From NCBI RefSeq assembly GCF_023016155.1, contig NZ_JALKBG010000005.1, forward strand, positions 246,549-310,548: a stretch of 64,000 nt of DNA. The letters are read 5' to 3'. The notes under the pieces are model-generated. The model saw only the letters and a list, made by a program, of their open reading frames with translations. It made no database searches and was not told the origin of the DNA. Shown here one piece after another: positions 54,743 to 62,880 of the stretch. The position numbers and the translations under genes are program-made. The number at the start of each line of letters is the position of its first letter. Position 1 is the stretch's first letter. The stretch is from Aliiroseovarius sp. F20344 (GTDB taxonomy: Bacteria > Pseudomonadota > Alphaproteobacteria > Rhodobacterales > Rhodobacteraceae).

Positions 54743-55849
54743 TCATGCGCCGGGCGGTGGGGGCGGCAGAATTGTGAATAGTTGCGCCAGTTCGGCCACA
54801 TCTTCCGCGCGCATCCAACCGTCCTGACCGGGGGTCCAAACGTGGGTATCGCGCGTCAGCTCACCATCTGCAGCCATTCGGCCCATCGCAGCTTTCGAAT
54901 ATGGGCCCTTTGTCTTGCCACTCTCGGCCACGTGCCAGACGTGCTCAACAGGCGGCGGAGGAGGGGTCTGAACCGCGGCAGGGGCTGCGCCCCAAGGTCC
55001 AGCCTGTGCTGTCATCTGACCCGCCATGCCCATACCCATTGCGGCCCCCATGCCAGCGCCCATCGAGGACGCCATGGCCGAGTTCTCAGACCCCATGGCT
55101 TCGGCTGCGTTGAACTTCATGTAGTTGTCGAGGTTGCCGGCAATCCCCATCGAGGTACGCTTGTCCAACACCTCTTCCACGGCGGGCGGAAGCGATATGT
55201 TTTCGATATAGAACTCGGGGATCGTCAGGCCGTATTCGGCAACGATACCACTGATTTCGGCAGCAACAATTTTGCCCAGATCGGCGGTGTTGGCCGCCAT
55301 ATCAAGAACCGGAATGCCCGCGCTTGCGATGACACGGCTGAAGGCCTGAACGATGATGTTGCGGATTTGATAGCTGATCTCATCCATCGTGAATTCGCCA
55401 TCGGTGCCAACGATTTCAACAAGGAAACGGGCCGGGTCCGAAACGCGCACCGAATAGGTGCCAAATGCGCGGATGCGGGTCGGGCCAAATTCGGGATCAC
55501 GCAGCATGATCGGGTTCTTGGTACCCCATTTCAGATCGTTGAAACGCGTCGTGTTGACGTAATAGATCTCGGACTTGAAGGGCGATTTGAAGCCATGATC
55601 CCAATGGTTGATCGTGGTCAGGATCGGCATGTTGTTGGTCTCGAGCATGTACAGACCGGGCGTGAACACATCCGCCAACTGCCCTTCATGTACAAACACG
55701 GCGGCTTGGCCTTCGCGAACAGTCAGCTTCGCGCCGTACTTAATCTCGTGGTCTTCGCGCTCAAATCGCCAAACCATCGTGTCGCGGGTGTCATCCACCC
55801 AATGAATGACGTCGATGAATTCACCGGTTAGAAAATCTAGAATTCCCAT
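54743..55849 (-). CDS. SPFH-domain protein with C-terminal GYF_2-like domain
   Basis: A 368-residue protein. Residues about 1-270 form an SPFH (stomatin/prohibitin/flotillin) domain of the virion-core/YdjI-like type: TRDTMVWRFEREDHEIKYGAKLTVREGQAAVFVHEGQLADVFTPG, ILTTINHWDHGFKSPFKSEIYYVNTTRFNDLKWGT, and GLTIPEFYIENISLP. A Gly/Ala/Met-rich low-complexity linker (about 258-308) leads to a GYF_2-like domain (HVWHVAESGKTKGPYSKAAMGRM, TRDTHVWTPGQDGWMRAEDV). SPFH proteins form membrane microdomain scaffolds; GYF domains bind proline-rich peptides. AAGGAGG precedes the ATG. It is 19 bases from DUF2927 and 69 bases from the zinc-ribbon gene. Confidence 0.9.
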   Translation of the reverse strand: MGILDFLTGEFIDVIHWVDDTRDTMVWRFEREDHEIKYGAKLTVREGQAAVFVHEGQLADVFTPGLYMLETNNMPILTTINHWDHGFKSPFKSEIYYVNTTRFNDLKWGTKNPIMLRDPEFGPTRIRAFGTYSVRVSDPARFLVEIVGTDGEFTMDEISYQIRNIIVQAFSRVIASAGIPVLDMAANTADLGKIVAAEISGIVAEYGLTIPEFYIENISLPPAVEEVLDKRTSMGIAGNLDNYMKFNAAEAMGSENSAMASSMGAGMGAAMGMGMAGQMTAQAGPWGAAPAAVQTPPPPPVEHVWHVAESGKTKGPYSKAAMGRMAADGELTRDTHVWTPGQDGWMRAEDVAELAQLFTILPPPPPGA

Positions 55850-55868
55850 GGTTAATTCCTCCTTGGGG

Positions 55869-56834
55869 TCACACAGTGCCGTCTACAAGTTCGGCAGCAA
55901 TTTTGTTGATTGTCAAACGTGCTTCGTCCGCGCTCATACCGGGGCGTAAACGACGGTCGTAAAGCATCTGAAGCAACAGTTCGTCATGCGAGGTCAGAAG
56001 CCCGAACTCGTCAGAATCGTTGAAGATAGATGGGCGGGCGACTGGGCTGTCATTGGGCAGGCCAAGCCCTTGGGCCATTTCTTCGTGCAAGCAAGCCGTG
56101 CGCATCCGGTCTGGCAGTTCCGCCCGTATGACGGCGATAGCGCGTTCGATCCGGTTGTCATCATCACGATCAACGGCAAGAACGACGCATTGCGTATCAC
56201 GACGAAGCCCGGTGATCTCGCGCTGGTCAGACAGGCTGATGCCGGGAACGAAGCTTTGCAGCTGAGCACCGAAATTGCGCCGCTCATCTTCTGTCAGGAT
56301 GAACACGTTGAAATTGGCGCCGCTTTGGGAGGCACTGATCGGGTGGCGTGTGTGACGCGCCAGACGCGACACGTATTTTGAAAAGGTCTGCTGATCCTTG
56401 GCCCGGTCCTCTTCGGGGACCGCTTCCCCGAAATTCAGGGCGTAACGAACGGGCTTGGTCCAGCGAGTCAATTTCACAGCGCGCTCTTCCGAGACACGGC
56501 GATTGCCAATCGTGCTGTATTCGCTGTTGAATGCGATGCGTTCGAAGTTGCGGGCCAACATCTCGGCCGTGTAGGGCGTGTCTGGGCCGCCTCCATCCCG
56601 CCTTAGCTGGTCATGGACCAAAAGACTGTGTTGGATCTTGGCATAGTAGTTCTTGTAATACGCGCTGCCCCCGGTAGGAGCCGGTGCAGTAAGCTGAGCC
56701 AGAGGCTTCTCAGTAGCCGGCCGCTGGGAGGGTGGCGCAGGGGTGTCGGTCTGCATGGTGCAGGCTGCAGCAGCAGTCAGGGCCGTCAATGCAATGACGG
56801 CCCCTTTGATGTTCTGGAATGCAAATATGCTCAC
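55869..56834 (-). CDS. DUF2927 lipoprotein, possible metallopeptidase-like
   Basis: A 321-residue predicted lipoprotein (GTG start, AGAAGG upstream; lipobox AAAC at about residue 25) of DUF2927. A proline-rich linker is followed by a globular domain, with WTKPVRYALNFGEAV, VFILTEDERRNFGAQLQ, and near the end CLHEEMAQGLGLPNDSPVARPSIFNDSDEFGLLTSHDELLLQMLYDRRL. The HEEMAQGLGLPND motif resembles a zinc-site HExxx(G)LG..D/N motif of metzincin type, and DUF2927 is proposed to be a metalloprotease-like domain. Catalysis is inferred. It lies between TelA (31-base gap) and SPFH in the operon. Confidence 0.85.
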   Translation of the reverse strand: MSIFAFQNIKGAVIALTALTAAAACTMQTDTPAPPSQRPATEKPLAQLTAPAPTGGSAYYKNYYAKIQHSLLVHDQLRRDGGGPDTPYTAEMLARNFERIAFNSEYSTIGNRRVSEERAVKLTRWTKPVRYALNFGEAVPEEDRAKDQQTFSKYVSRLARHTRHPISASQSGANFNVFILTEDERRNFGAQLQSFVPGISLSDQREITGLRRDTQCVVLAVDRDDDNRIERAIAVIRAELPDRMRTACLHEEMAQGLGLPNDSPVARPSIFNDSDEFGLLTSHDELLLQMLYDRRLRPGMSADEARLTINKIAAELVDGTV

Positions 56835-56865
56835 AGATATTTACCTTCTGGGTTCGTCGCCCCGA

Positions 56866-58059
56866 TCAGCTGTTCGAGACGCTTTCGGCCAGATTGTGAC
56901 CCGAAGCTGTGCCTCGCGCTTTGGCTGATGCCAAAGTCTCTTTCAACTCAGCTTCCATCTTGATCAGCTCTTCCTCGGCAGCAGCGCGTTTGGCTTTGCC
57001 TTCGTCCGCAATTGCCAGGCTTTCCTCGATCGTAGCGATCAAAGTGGCGTTGGCGGATTTCACGGCTTCGATGTCAAAGACACCGCGCTCCATTTCCTGA
57101 CGGACCATACGGTTAGCTTCTTGCAGGTTCTCGGCATTGGCAGTCAGCAGCTCGTTCGTCAGATCCGTGGCGTCTTTCACTGCCACCGCAGCTTCTGCCG
57201 AGCGCTGAATGGTCACGGCCTGCGCCAACTGGGTTTCCCAAAGCGGCACGGTGTTCACCAATGTCGAGTTGATCTTGGTCACCAGCGACTTGTCATTTTC
57301 CTGCACAAGACGGATCGATGGCAGCGACTGCATGGTGACTTGGCGCGTGAGCTTCAGATCATGCACGCGGCGTTCCAGATCGTCACGCGCGGCACGCAGG
57401 TCGCGCAGTTCTTGGGCTTTGACGACGCCTTGCTCCTCTGGGGCAGCCTCAACTTCGGCCACTTTGGCAGGGATGATGGTTTCGTCCAGCTCGGTCAATT
57501 TGGCTTCGCCCGCGGCAATGTACAGCGCCAACTCATCATAGAAATCGAGCGTTTTCTCATAGAGTTTGTCCAGAGATTTGATGTCTTTCAGAAGCACATG
57601 CTCGTGGTTCAGAAGGTTGTCCGTGATCTTGTCGATCTGACCTTGTACGGTTTCATAGCGCGCCATGAATTTCGCGGCAGGGGCCATGCGGCCCAGTAGC
57701 TTTTCCCACCAACTGCGCTTGCGGCGCATATCCAGTTCGCTGATCGAAAAGCCACGGATCGTGGTGACGATATTGCGCAGACTGTCGCCCGCCGGACCTG
57801 CATCCTTGTTACGCACGCCTTGGAGCATGTCCTGGCTGATCACCTGAAGTTCGGACTGCGCAGCCGAGCCGAACTCGATGATCGACTGGCTGTTGGCCAT
57901 GTCGATCTCGTCCATGCGCTTTTGAATTTCGGCGCTGGTTGGTTTGTCGGCCTCAGCCAAGGGAACCAGAGCGTTCGAAGGCTCGGGCAGAATGACGGCA
58001 GTTGCGGCTTCAATGTCTTTCAGAGCGGCTTGCGCCTGCTCGCGTGTGGATTGGGTCAT
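56866..58059 (-). CDS. telA: TelA/KlaA family toxic anion resistance protein
   Basis: A 397-residue helical protein of the TelA family, linked to tellurite and other toxic-anion resistance, usually cytosolic or membrane-associated with coiled coils. Typical stretches are SQSIIEFGSAAQSELQVISQDML, RKRSWWEKLLGRMAPAAKFMARYETVQGQIDKITDNL, and SLPSIRLVQENDKSLVTKINSTLVNTVPLWETQLAQAVTIQRS. ATG 58059 is preceded by GAGGAC; an in-frame start at 58155 is inside xpaC. It is 16 bases after XpaC. Coupling of TelA with XpaC is a known pattern. Confidence 0.93.
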   Translation of the reverse strand: MTQSTREQAQAALKDIEAATAVILPEPSNALVPLAEADKPTSAEIQKRMDEIDMANSQSIIEFGSAAQSELQVISQDMLQGVRNKDAGPAGDSLRNIVTTIRGFSISELDMRRKRSWWEKLLGRMAPAAKFMARYETVQGQIDKITDNLLNHEHVLLKDIKSLDKLYEKTLDFYDELALYIAAGEAKLTELDETIIPAKVAEVEAAPEEQGVVKAQELRDLRAARDDLERRVHDLKLTRQVTMQSLPSIRLVQENDKSLVTKINSTLVNTVPLWETQLAQAVTIQRSAEAAVAVKDATDLTNELLTANAENLQEANRMVRQEMERGVFDIEAVKSANATLIATIEESLAIADEGKAKRAAAEEELIKMEAELKETLASAKARGTASGHNLAESVSNS

Positions 58060-58075
58060 GGAATGGTCCTCGTAC

Positions 58076-58963
58076 TTAATCTTCTGTTCGCACGCCTTCG
58101 CGTGCCAGTCGCTCTCGCAGTACTTCGATCTCAACATCAAGATCACTGCGATCATCGTTCAGGAACTGCCGGGTTTTCGCGGCGAAGTTTGCCTCGAGAT
58201 CATCCAGCAGGTTTTCATAATCGTTAAGTGCACCGCTATGTGGATCGCGCAGATGAATGTCGACGAATTTGGTCGTCGCGTCGCGCGCACCAAGCAAATA
58301 AACCCCTAAATATTTTCGGGCCGATGTCAGGTCACGCGGGTCATCTTCTACCGTGCGGAACATATCGCGGGCGGTGGCAATAAACTGATCAAGGCGGGCT
58401 TCGATTTGGCGGTTGCGAATGCGGCCAACGGTGTCACGCATCACGTTCAGATGCTTCTCAGCCTCACCAACAGCGCGTGCCACGCGGTCCGTCTGAAACT
58501 CATCAATGCCTTCAGCCGATTTGTTGCGCATAGGGTCCGGGCCAAAGGCAGCAAGATGTAAGCCTGCGCCCAATGCGCCGTAAATCACCGCGTTCAGGAC
58601 CGATCCGCCAGCAAATCCAACCAGTGCCAACCCGGCACCCATCAAAACCGTTCCGAACAGCTTTCTGGGTAGGGCAGGTCGGCGCGCGATCTTGCGTGCA
58701 TCATAAGCTTGATGTGCCACCACGCCTTCGCGGGTCAACCAGGCAGAGCCGATCAACAAGCCGAAAGCCACCAGTGTCAAAGCCATTTCCGTTGGAGGTT
58801 GGAAAAACGCCCGGATCGCCAGCGGTAGCGGGGCCAAGAATAGAAAGTTCACGCGACCCGCACTGCGGGCAGGCTCTTGCCCATCAAAAGGCCGACGTGG
58901 AGGAGGGGTCTTGCCCTTCGGCTGCCCGCCGGGGCTAAATTCGCCACCATAACGCTGAGCCAT
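58076..58963 (-). CDS. xpaC: XpaC family membrane protein (5-bromo-4-chloroindolyl phosphate hydrolysis family)
   Basis: A 295-residue protein of the XpaC family, named from a Bacillus phenotype. A basic proline-rich N-terminus (GGEFSPGGQPKGKTPPPRRP) is followed by membrane segments (LFLAPLPLAIRAFF, TLVAFGLLIGSAWL, GTVLMGAGLALVGFAGGSVLNAVIYGALGAGLHLA) and a cytosolic helical domain (EAEKHLNVMRDTVGRIRNRQIEARLDQFIATARDMF, SARKYLGVYLLGARDATTKFVDI). The biochemical role is unknown; hydrolysis of the chromogen was the original screen. GGAGG lies six bases before the ATG, and its stop-start overlap with the small ORF is one base. Confidence 0.9.
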   Translation of the reverse strand: MAQRYGGEFSPGGQPKGKTPPPRRPFDGQEPARSAGRVNFLFLAPLPLAIRAFFQPPTEMALTLVAFGLLIGSAWLTREGVVAHQAYDARKIARRPALPRKLFGTVLMGAGLALVGFAGGSVLNAVIYGALGAGLHLAAFGPDPMRNKSAEGIDEFQTDRVARAVGEAEKHLNVMRDTVGRIRNRQIEARLDQFIATARDMFRTVEDDPRDLTSARKYLGVYLLGARDATTKFVDIHLRDPHSGALNDYENLLDDLEANFAAKTRQFLNDDRSDLDVEIEVLRERLAREGVRTED

Positions 58964-59046
58964 TACGCACCTCCAATGATCGAGACATAGACGATCAGCG
59001 CGAGCAGCATAAAGAACGCAGTTTTCTGTAGTCCGTTTTCAGACAC
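58963..59046 (-). CDS. 27-residue membrane microprotein, first gene of the XpaC-TelA run
   Basis: A GTG-started ORF of 27 residues with one hydrophobic helix (FFMLLALIVYVSIIGGA) after a polar head VSENGLQKTA. GAAGGGGG lies about eight bases upstream and its stop shares one base with the xpaC ATG (TAATG), so it is well placed for coupled translation. It is not a recognised family, and is below usual gene-calling limits; the ribosome-binding site and coupling are the main evidence. Confidence 0.55.
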   Translation of the reverse strand: MSENGLQKTAFFMLLALIVYVSIIGGA

Positions 59047-59232
59047 GTTCGGGCCCCCTTCCAGAACCGGGCGAATACGTTTTCGAAAGAGCATCCGCAC
59101 ATTTCCAGTGCAGAATGGTCATCATGGCCAGTCAGCTCGTCGAAAACCAATCAAGACTGAGAATAGGCTTAGATGGGTGATAAACAAGGGGGAATGCTCT
59201 GGCGGGCTCCCCGTTGGCGGGAAATCACAGGG

Positions 59233-60291
59233 TCAGCCTTGCGGTGCTAGCGCCGACTGTTCACGCCACCGACGAAGTGAGCGACCCATAACGCGTCGCC
59301 AAAGTGTGGGTGACAGGGCAAGCGTTGCCATTATGGGAAGCGAATAGGGCAGCATTGGCGCTTCTTGGGCGGTCGGCAGGCGCAGCGCCGGATAGGGGCG
59401 CATCGGATGTGCGTGGTGGTCTGAATGACGCGGAGCGTTCAGCATCATATGTGCCGTAAACCAATGCGGAGCATTCCAGCTGTGATGTGGGCCTACAGGC
59501 TCCAACCGGCCATCGCTGTCGACTGCACGTTCTAGTCCGTAATGTTGCACGTAATCCGATAACAGAAGCTGCATCTGTGCATAGGCGCAGATCAGGAGGT
59601 AGCTGATAAGCCCGAAAAATCCGCCAATCAGAGTTGCGCAGATAAGCATTACAACGCTGCCCAGAACATAGATGACATAAGGATTGTGTATTGCGCTCCG
59701 ACCTGCACGCTCCAGATCATGCATCTCCATCTCATACCCCGCAACGAAGGACCCTTTCCAAGCGCGCGGTGCGAAGGCGTAAAAGCTTTCACCCTCTTGC
59801 GCGGTATTCGGGTCGTCTGGTGTGGCGACAAAACGGTGATGCACTTTTGGGTGGGCTGAGCTGTGATGGCCGAAAAGAAGCGAGATATAGACCCAAACAC
59901 CCAGTCTTCTCAGGCGCTTATCAGCGCGATGAATCAGCTCGTGTGCATTCGAGTTTGAAACCTGTCCGAAATACATTCCCGCGCCCCAGAACAGGCCGAC
60001 GCGTTCCCATCCGGAAAGGCCTGTGCGTCCTGATAAGGCCAAGATCACCAAAGCAAGCGCAATCAAATGGCAGATCGCGATGGCAACTGACAGCATATCG
60101 GCGTCGCGCGCGATCTGATCTTCGTCCAATACCGGGGCATTACGGGTTATTGCTTGGTCCAAGCCAAAGGCAATCGCCGTCATGTACAGGATAAGCGCGA
60201 TGCAAAAGAGGTATCCAAAGAAGCACGCGGCGGCGATCAGCAGAGCGGGGATGCCTGCCGCAACGGCGAAGAACCGTAAGGGGTGTGACAT
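59233..60291 (-). CDS. alkB: Alkane 1-monooxygenase
   Basis: AlkB, a membrane non-haem di-iron hydroxylase that oxidises the terminal methyl of medium-chain alkanes (or related fatty-acid or xylene-type substrates). The 352-residue sequence has six membrane helices and the histidine boxes NAHELIH, HHSSAHPKVHHRF, LSDYVQHYGLERA and NAPRHSDHHAHPMRPY, in order, so the metal site is intact. ATG 60291 has GAGG seven bases upstream. No rubredoxin or rubredoxin reductase gene is adjacent. It is 186 bases downstream of the microprotein gene (same strand, first gene of the reading direction) and divergent from the NuoE-NuoF gene. Confidence 0.93.
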   Translation of the reverse strand: MSHPLRFFAVAAGIPALLIAAACFFGYLFCIALILYMTAIAFGLDQAITRNAPVLDEDQIARDADMLSVAIAICHLIALALVILALSGRTGLSGWERVGLFWGAGMYFGQVSNSNAHELIHRADKRLRRLGVWVYISLLFGHHSSAHPKVHHRFVATPDDPNTAQEGESFYAFAPRAWKGSFVAGYEMEMHDLERAGRSAIHNPYVIYVLGSVVMLICATLIGGFFGLISYLLICAYAQMQLLLSDYVQHYGLERAVDSDGRLEPVGPHHSWNAPHWFTAHMMLNAPRHSDHHAHPMRPYPALRLPTAQEAPMLPYSLPIMATLALSPTLWRRVMGRSLRRWREQSALAPQG

Positions 60292-60448
60292 CTGAAACCT
60301 CGGATCGCGTTGCATTATGCGTATGCATGTAAACTTGAATTTGCCGTTCTACGCAATCCGTCATGCGCATGTCGCTTTTGAATAGCATGCTGATACCGTG
60401 TGGCGCTATGCTGGCGACGTTCTTCACAAGGTTCAAGGCGGGATCGGC

Positions 60449-62134
60449 ATGGCGCTGGACGAGAAAAAAGGCATCTGGAAATCGGGCAAAGGCAAAGGGC
60501 GTCATACGCCGAAAGGCCGTCAGCTGAATATGGATGCGCTGGAAGAAATCCAAGCGTTGCTGGGTGATCGGCCGCGTCGTCGTGACCTGCTGATCGAGTT
60601 TTTGCACCTGATTCAGGATGAATACGGCCATCTGTCCGCCGACCACATCCGCGCCTTGGCACAGGAAATGGGCACCGGTCAGGCCGAGATTTACGAAGTT
60701 GCCAGCTTCTATGCCCATTTCGACGTGGTGAAAGAAGGCGAGACGCCTCCGCCTGCGCTGACCATTCGCGTCTGTGATTCCCTATCCTGCGAGCTAGCCG
60801 GTGCCGAAGCACTGCAGAAAGCGCTTGAGGATGGGCTGGACGCATCCGAGATCCGCGTCGTGCGTGCGCCTTGCATGGGGCGCTGCGATACGGCTCCGGT
60901 GTTGGAGCTGGGCCACAACCACATCGATCACGCCACGTTTGACAAGACCGTAGCTGCGATCAAATCCGACGACACCCACGCCCACATCCCCGACTATCAG
61001 GATCTGGCCGCCTATCAAGCTGAAGGCGGTTACGCCAAGCTGGCCGAGCTGCGCGATGGCGGTGACTGGAAAGAAGTCCAAGAAACCGTTCTGAACGCCG
61101 GTCTGCGTGGCCTTGGCGGCGCGGGCTTCCCCTCGGGCACCAAATGGGGCTTTGTGCGCGCCAATGAAGGTCCGCGCTATCTGGCCGTCAACGGTGACGA
61201 GGGCGAGCCCGGCACCTTCAAAGACCGCTACTATCTGGAGCGCACCCCGCACCTGATGCTGGAAGGCATGCTGATCGCCGCTTGGGCGGTCGAGGCCGAG
61301 ACCTGCTTTATCTACATGCGCGACGAATACCCCGCCGTGCTAGAAATCCTGCGTCAGGAGATCGCCGCGCTGGAAGACGCGGGCATTGTCACCCCCGGCT
61401 TTATCGACCTGCGTCGTGGTGCGGGCGCCTATATCTGCGGCGAAGAAAGCGCGATGATCGAGTCGATCGAAGGCAAGCGCGGCGAACCACGTCACCGTCC
61501 GCCTTTCGTGGCGCAGGTGGGTATCTTCAACCGCCCGACACTAGTCCATAACGTCGAAACCCTGCATTGGGTGGCTCGCATCATGCGAGAAGGGCCCGAG
61601 ATCCTGACCTCGGTCGAGAAAAACGGCCGCAAGGGTTTGCGCAGCTATTCCGTGTCGGGCCGTGTCGCCAATCCGGGCGTGCATCTGCTGCCCGCCGGAT
61701 CGACCATCACTGACATCATCGAGGCTGCTGGTGGCATGGCTGACGGTCACAGCTTCAAGGCTTACCAGCCCGGAGGTCCGTCGTCCGGCCTGCTGCCTGC
61801 GTCGATGGCCGACATCCCGCTGGACTTCGACACGCTGCAGCCGCATGGCACCTTTATCGGGTCCGCAGCTGTGGTGGTCCTGTCCGACAAGGACAGCGCG
61901 AAAGAAGCCGCGCTGAACATGTTGCGTTTCTTCGAAGATGAAAGCTGTGGCCAGTGTACCCCGTGTCGCGTCGGTTGCGAAAAAGCTGTGAAGTTGATGC
62001 AGGCGGACAAGTGGGATCAGGATCTGCTGGAAGAGCTGAGCCAGACAATGGTCGATGCGTCGATCTGTGGTCTGGGGCAGGCGGCGCCGAACCCGATCCG
62101 ACTTACCATGAAGCACTTCCCTGACGAAGTTTGA
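60449..62134 (+). CDS. NuoE-NuoF fusion (FdsB-type NADH-flavin subunit of formate dehydrogenase)
   Basis: A 561-residue fusion. Residues about 30-180 are NuoE-like with the [2Fe-2S] ligands CDSLSC (Cys-x4-Cys) and CMGRC (Cys-x3-Cys); residues about 200-560 are NuoF-like with the FMN site GLRGLGGAGFPSGTKW, NADH-binding NGDEGEPGTFKDRYYLERTPH, GAGAYICGEESAMIESIEGKRG and the [4Fe-4S] SCGQCTPCRVGCEK. An SLBB domain lies between. This architecture occurs in NAD-linked soluble formate dehydrogenases (FdsB/FdsG), but no FdsA-like molybdenum subunit is adjacent. ATG 60449 has GGCGGGA upstream; GTG 60398 is possible. Confidence 0.9.
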   Translation: MALDEKKGIWKSGKGKGRHTPKGRQLNMDALEEIQALLGDRPRRRDLLIEFLHLIQDEYGHLSADHIRALAQEMGTGQAEIYEVASFYAHFDVVKEGETPPPALTIRVCDSLSCELAGAEALQKALEDGLDASEIRVVRAPCMGRCDTAPVLELGHNHIDHATFDKTVAAIKSDDTHAHIPDYQDLAAYQAEGGYAKLAELRDGGDWKEVQETVLNAGLRGLGGAGFPSGTKWGFVRANEGPRYLAVNGDEGEPGTFKDRYYLERTPHLMLEGMLIAAWAVEAETCFIYMRDEYPAVLEILRQEIAALEDAGIVTPGFIDLRRGAGAYICGEESAMIESIEGKRGEPRHRPPFVAQVGIFNRPTLVHNVETLHWVARIMREGPEILTSVEKNGRKGLRSYSVSGRVANPGVHLLPAGSTITDIIEAAGGMADGHSFKAYQPGGPSSGLLPASMADIPLDFDTLQPHGTFIGSAAVVVLSDKDSAKEAALNMLRFFEDESCGQCTPCRVGCEKAVKLMQADKWDQDLLEELSQTMVDASICGLGQAAPNPIRLTMKHFPDEV

Positions 62135-62244
62135 CCTTCCAATTGCGGTTACGTCATGCTTGACCGGCGCGACGCGCGCGGGTTGGCTGGATGCGTGTTG
62201 GCGGCGGTCAACGCGCCGTTAACCCATTTGGACTACGCAAAGAC

Positions 62245-62880
62245 ATGACCCAATTGCCCCTTATCCTCGGCTTGCTGATCTCGCTGGCCTATTTCCCGCT
62301 GACATCACGCACTGCTACTTGGCCGCGGTCGATCATCAAGACGATTCCGCTTCTGGCCTTCTCGCTTGCAGCGTATTTGGGCGGGGGGGCAGCCTATTTG
62401 GTGGCCGGGTTGTTCCTGTCAGCGCTGGGTGATTTTGGCCTGTCGCGGGATGGGGATGGCCCTTTTCTTTATGGCCTATCTGCCTTTGCCTTGGCGCATC
62501 TGCTTTACATCCTGCACTTCCTTGGTCTGTCGGGCGCCCCAATCTATGACGTGTTTTTCACGGCCCCAATCCCAGCGCTTGTGCTGGTGGGTCTGATGGT
62601 CTCGACCGAACTGTGGCTGGCCACGCATACCGGCCACCTTCAATGGCCCGTGCGGATCTATGTGCTGATCATTGGCGTCATGGGGCTGAGCGCGCTGGCG
62701 CTGCCTTTTGGTTGGGCCGTCATTGGGGCCGGATTGTTCATCATCTCGGATGTGATTCTGGCCATCAGCTTGTTTCGGATGTCCGACACCTATCACCACC
62801 GGTTCAAAGCGGGCTATGCGATCTGGGGCTTCTATATCGCCGGGCAGTGCCTGATCCTTTGGGGCGGGCTTGCGGCCTAG
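62245..62880 (+). CDS. Lysoplasmalogenase (YhhN/TMEM86 family)
   Basis: A 211-residue membrane protein of the YhhN/TMEM86 family, whose best-known members are lysoplasmalogenases that cleave the vinyl-ether bond of lysoplasmalogen. About seven membrane segments are visible, including LILGLLISLAYF, GGAAYLVAGLFLSALGDFGLSR (with a family Asp in LGDFGLSRD), LLYILHFLGLSG, and VIGAGLFIISDVILAISLFR with the conserved Asp of FIISDVILA. Reaction in this organism is inferred. The stop overlaps the convergent phosphotransferase gene by four bases. ATG 62245; a longer in-frame start at 62191 has no membrane segment. Confidence 0.83.
   Translation: MTQLPLILGLLISLAYFPLTSRTATWPRSIIKTIPLLAFSLAAYLGGGAAYLVAGLFLSALGDFGLSRDGDGPFLYGLSAFALAHLLYILHFLGLSGAPIYDVFFTAPIPALVLVGLMVSTELWLATHTGHLQWPVRIYVLIIGVMGLSALALPFGWAVIGAGLFIISDVILAISLFRMSDTYHHRFKAGYAIWGFYIAGQCLILWGGLAA

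Noticed and set aside
54782..55831. 349-codon plus-strand frame opposite the SPFH gene
   Set aside because: Shadow of the SPFH/GYF gene, which has strong motifs and an AAGGAGG ribosome-binding site.
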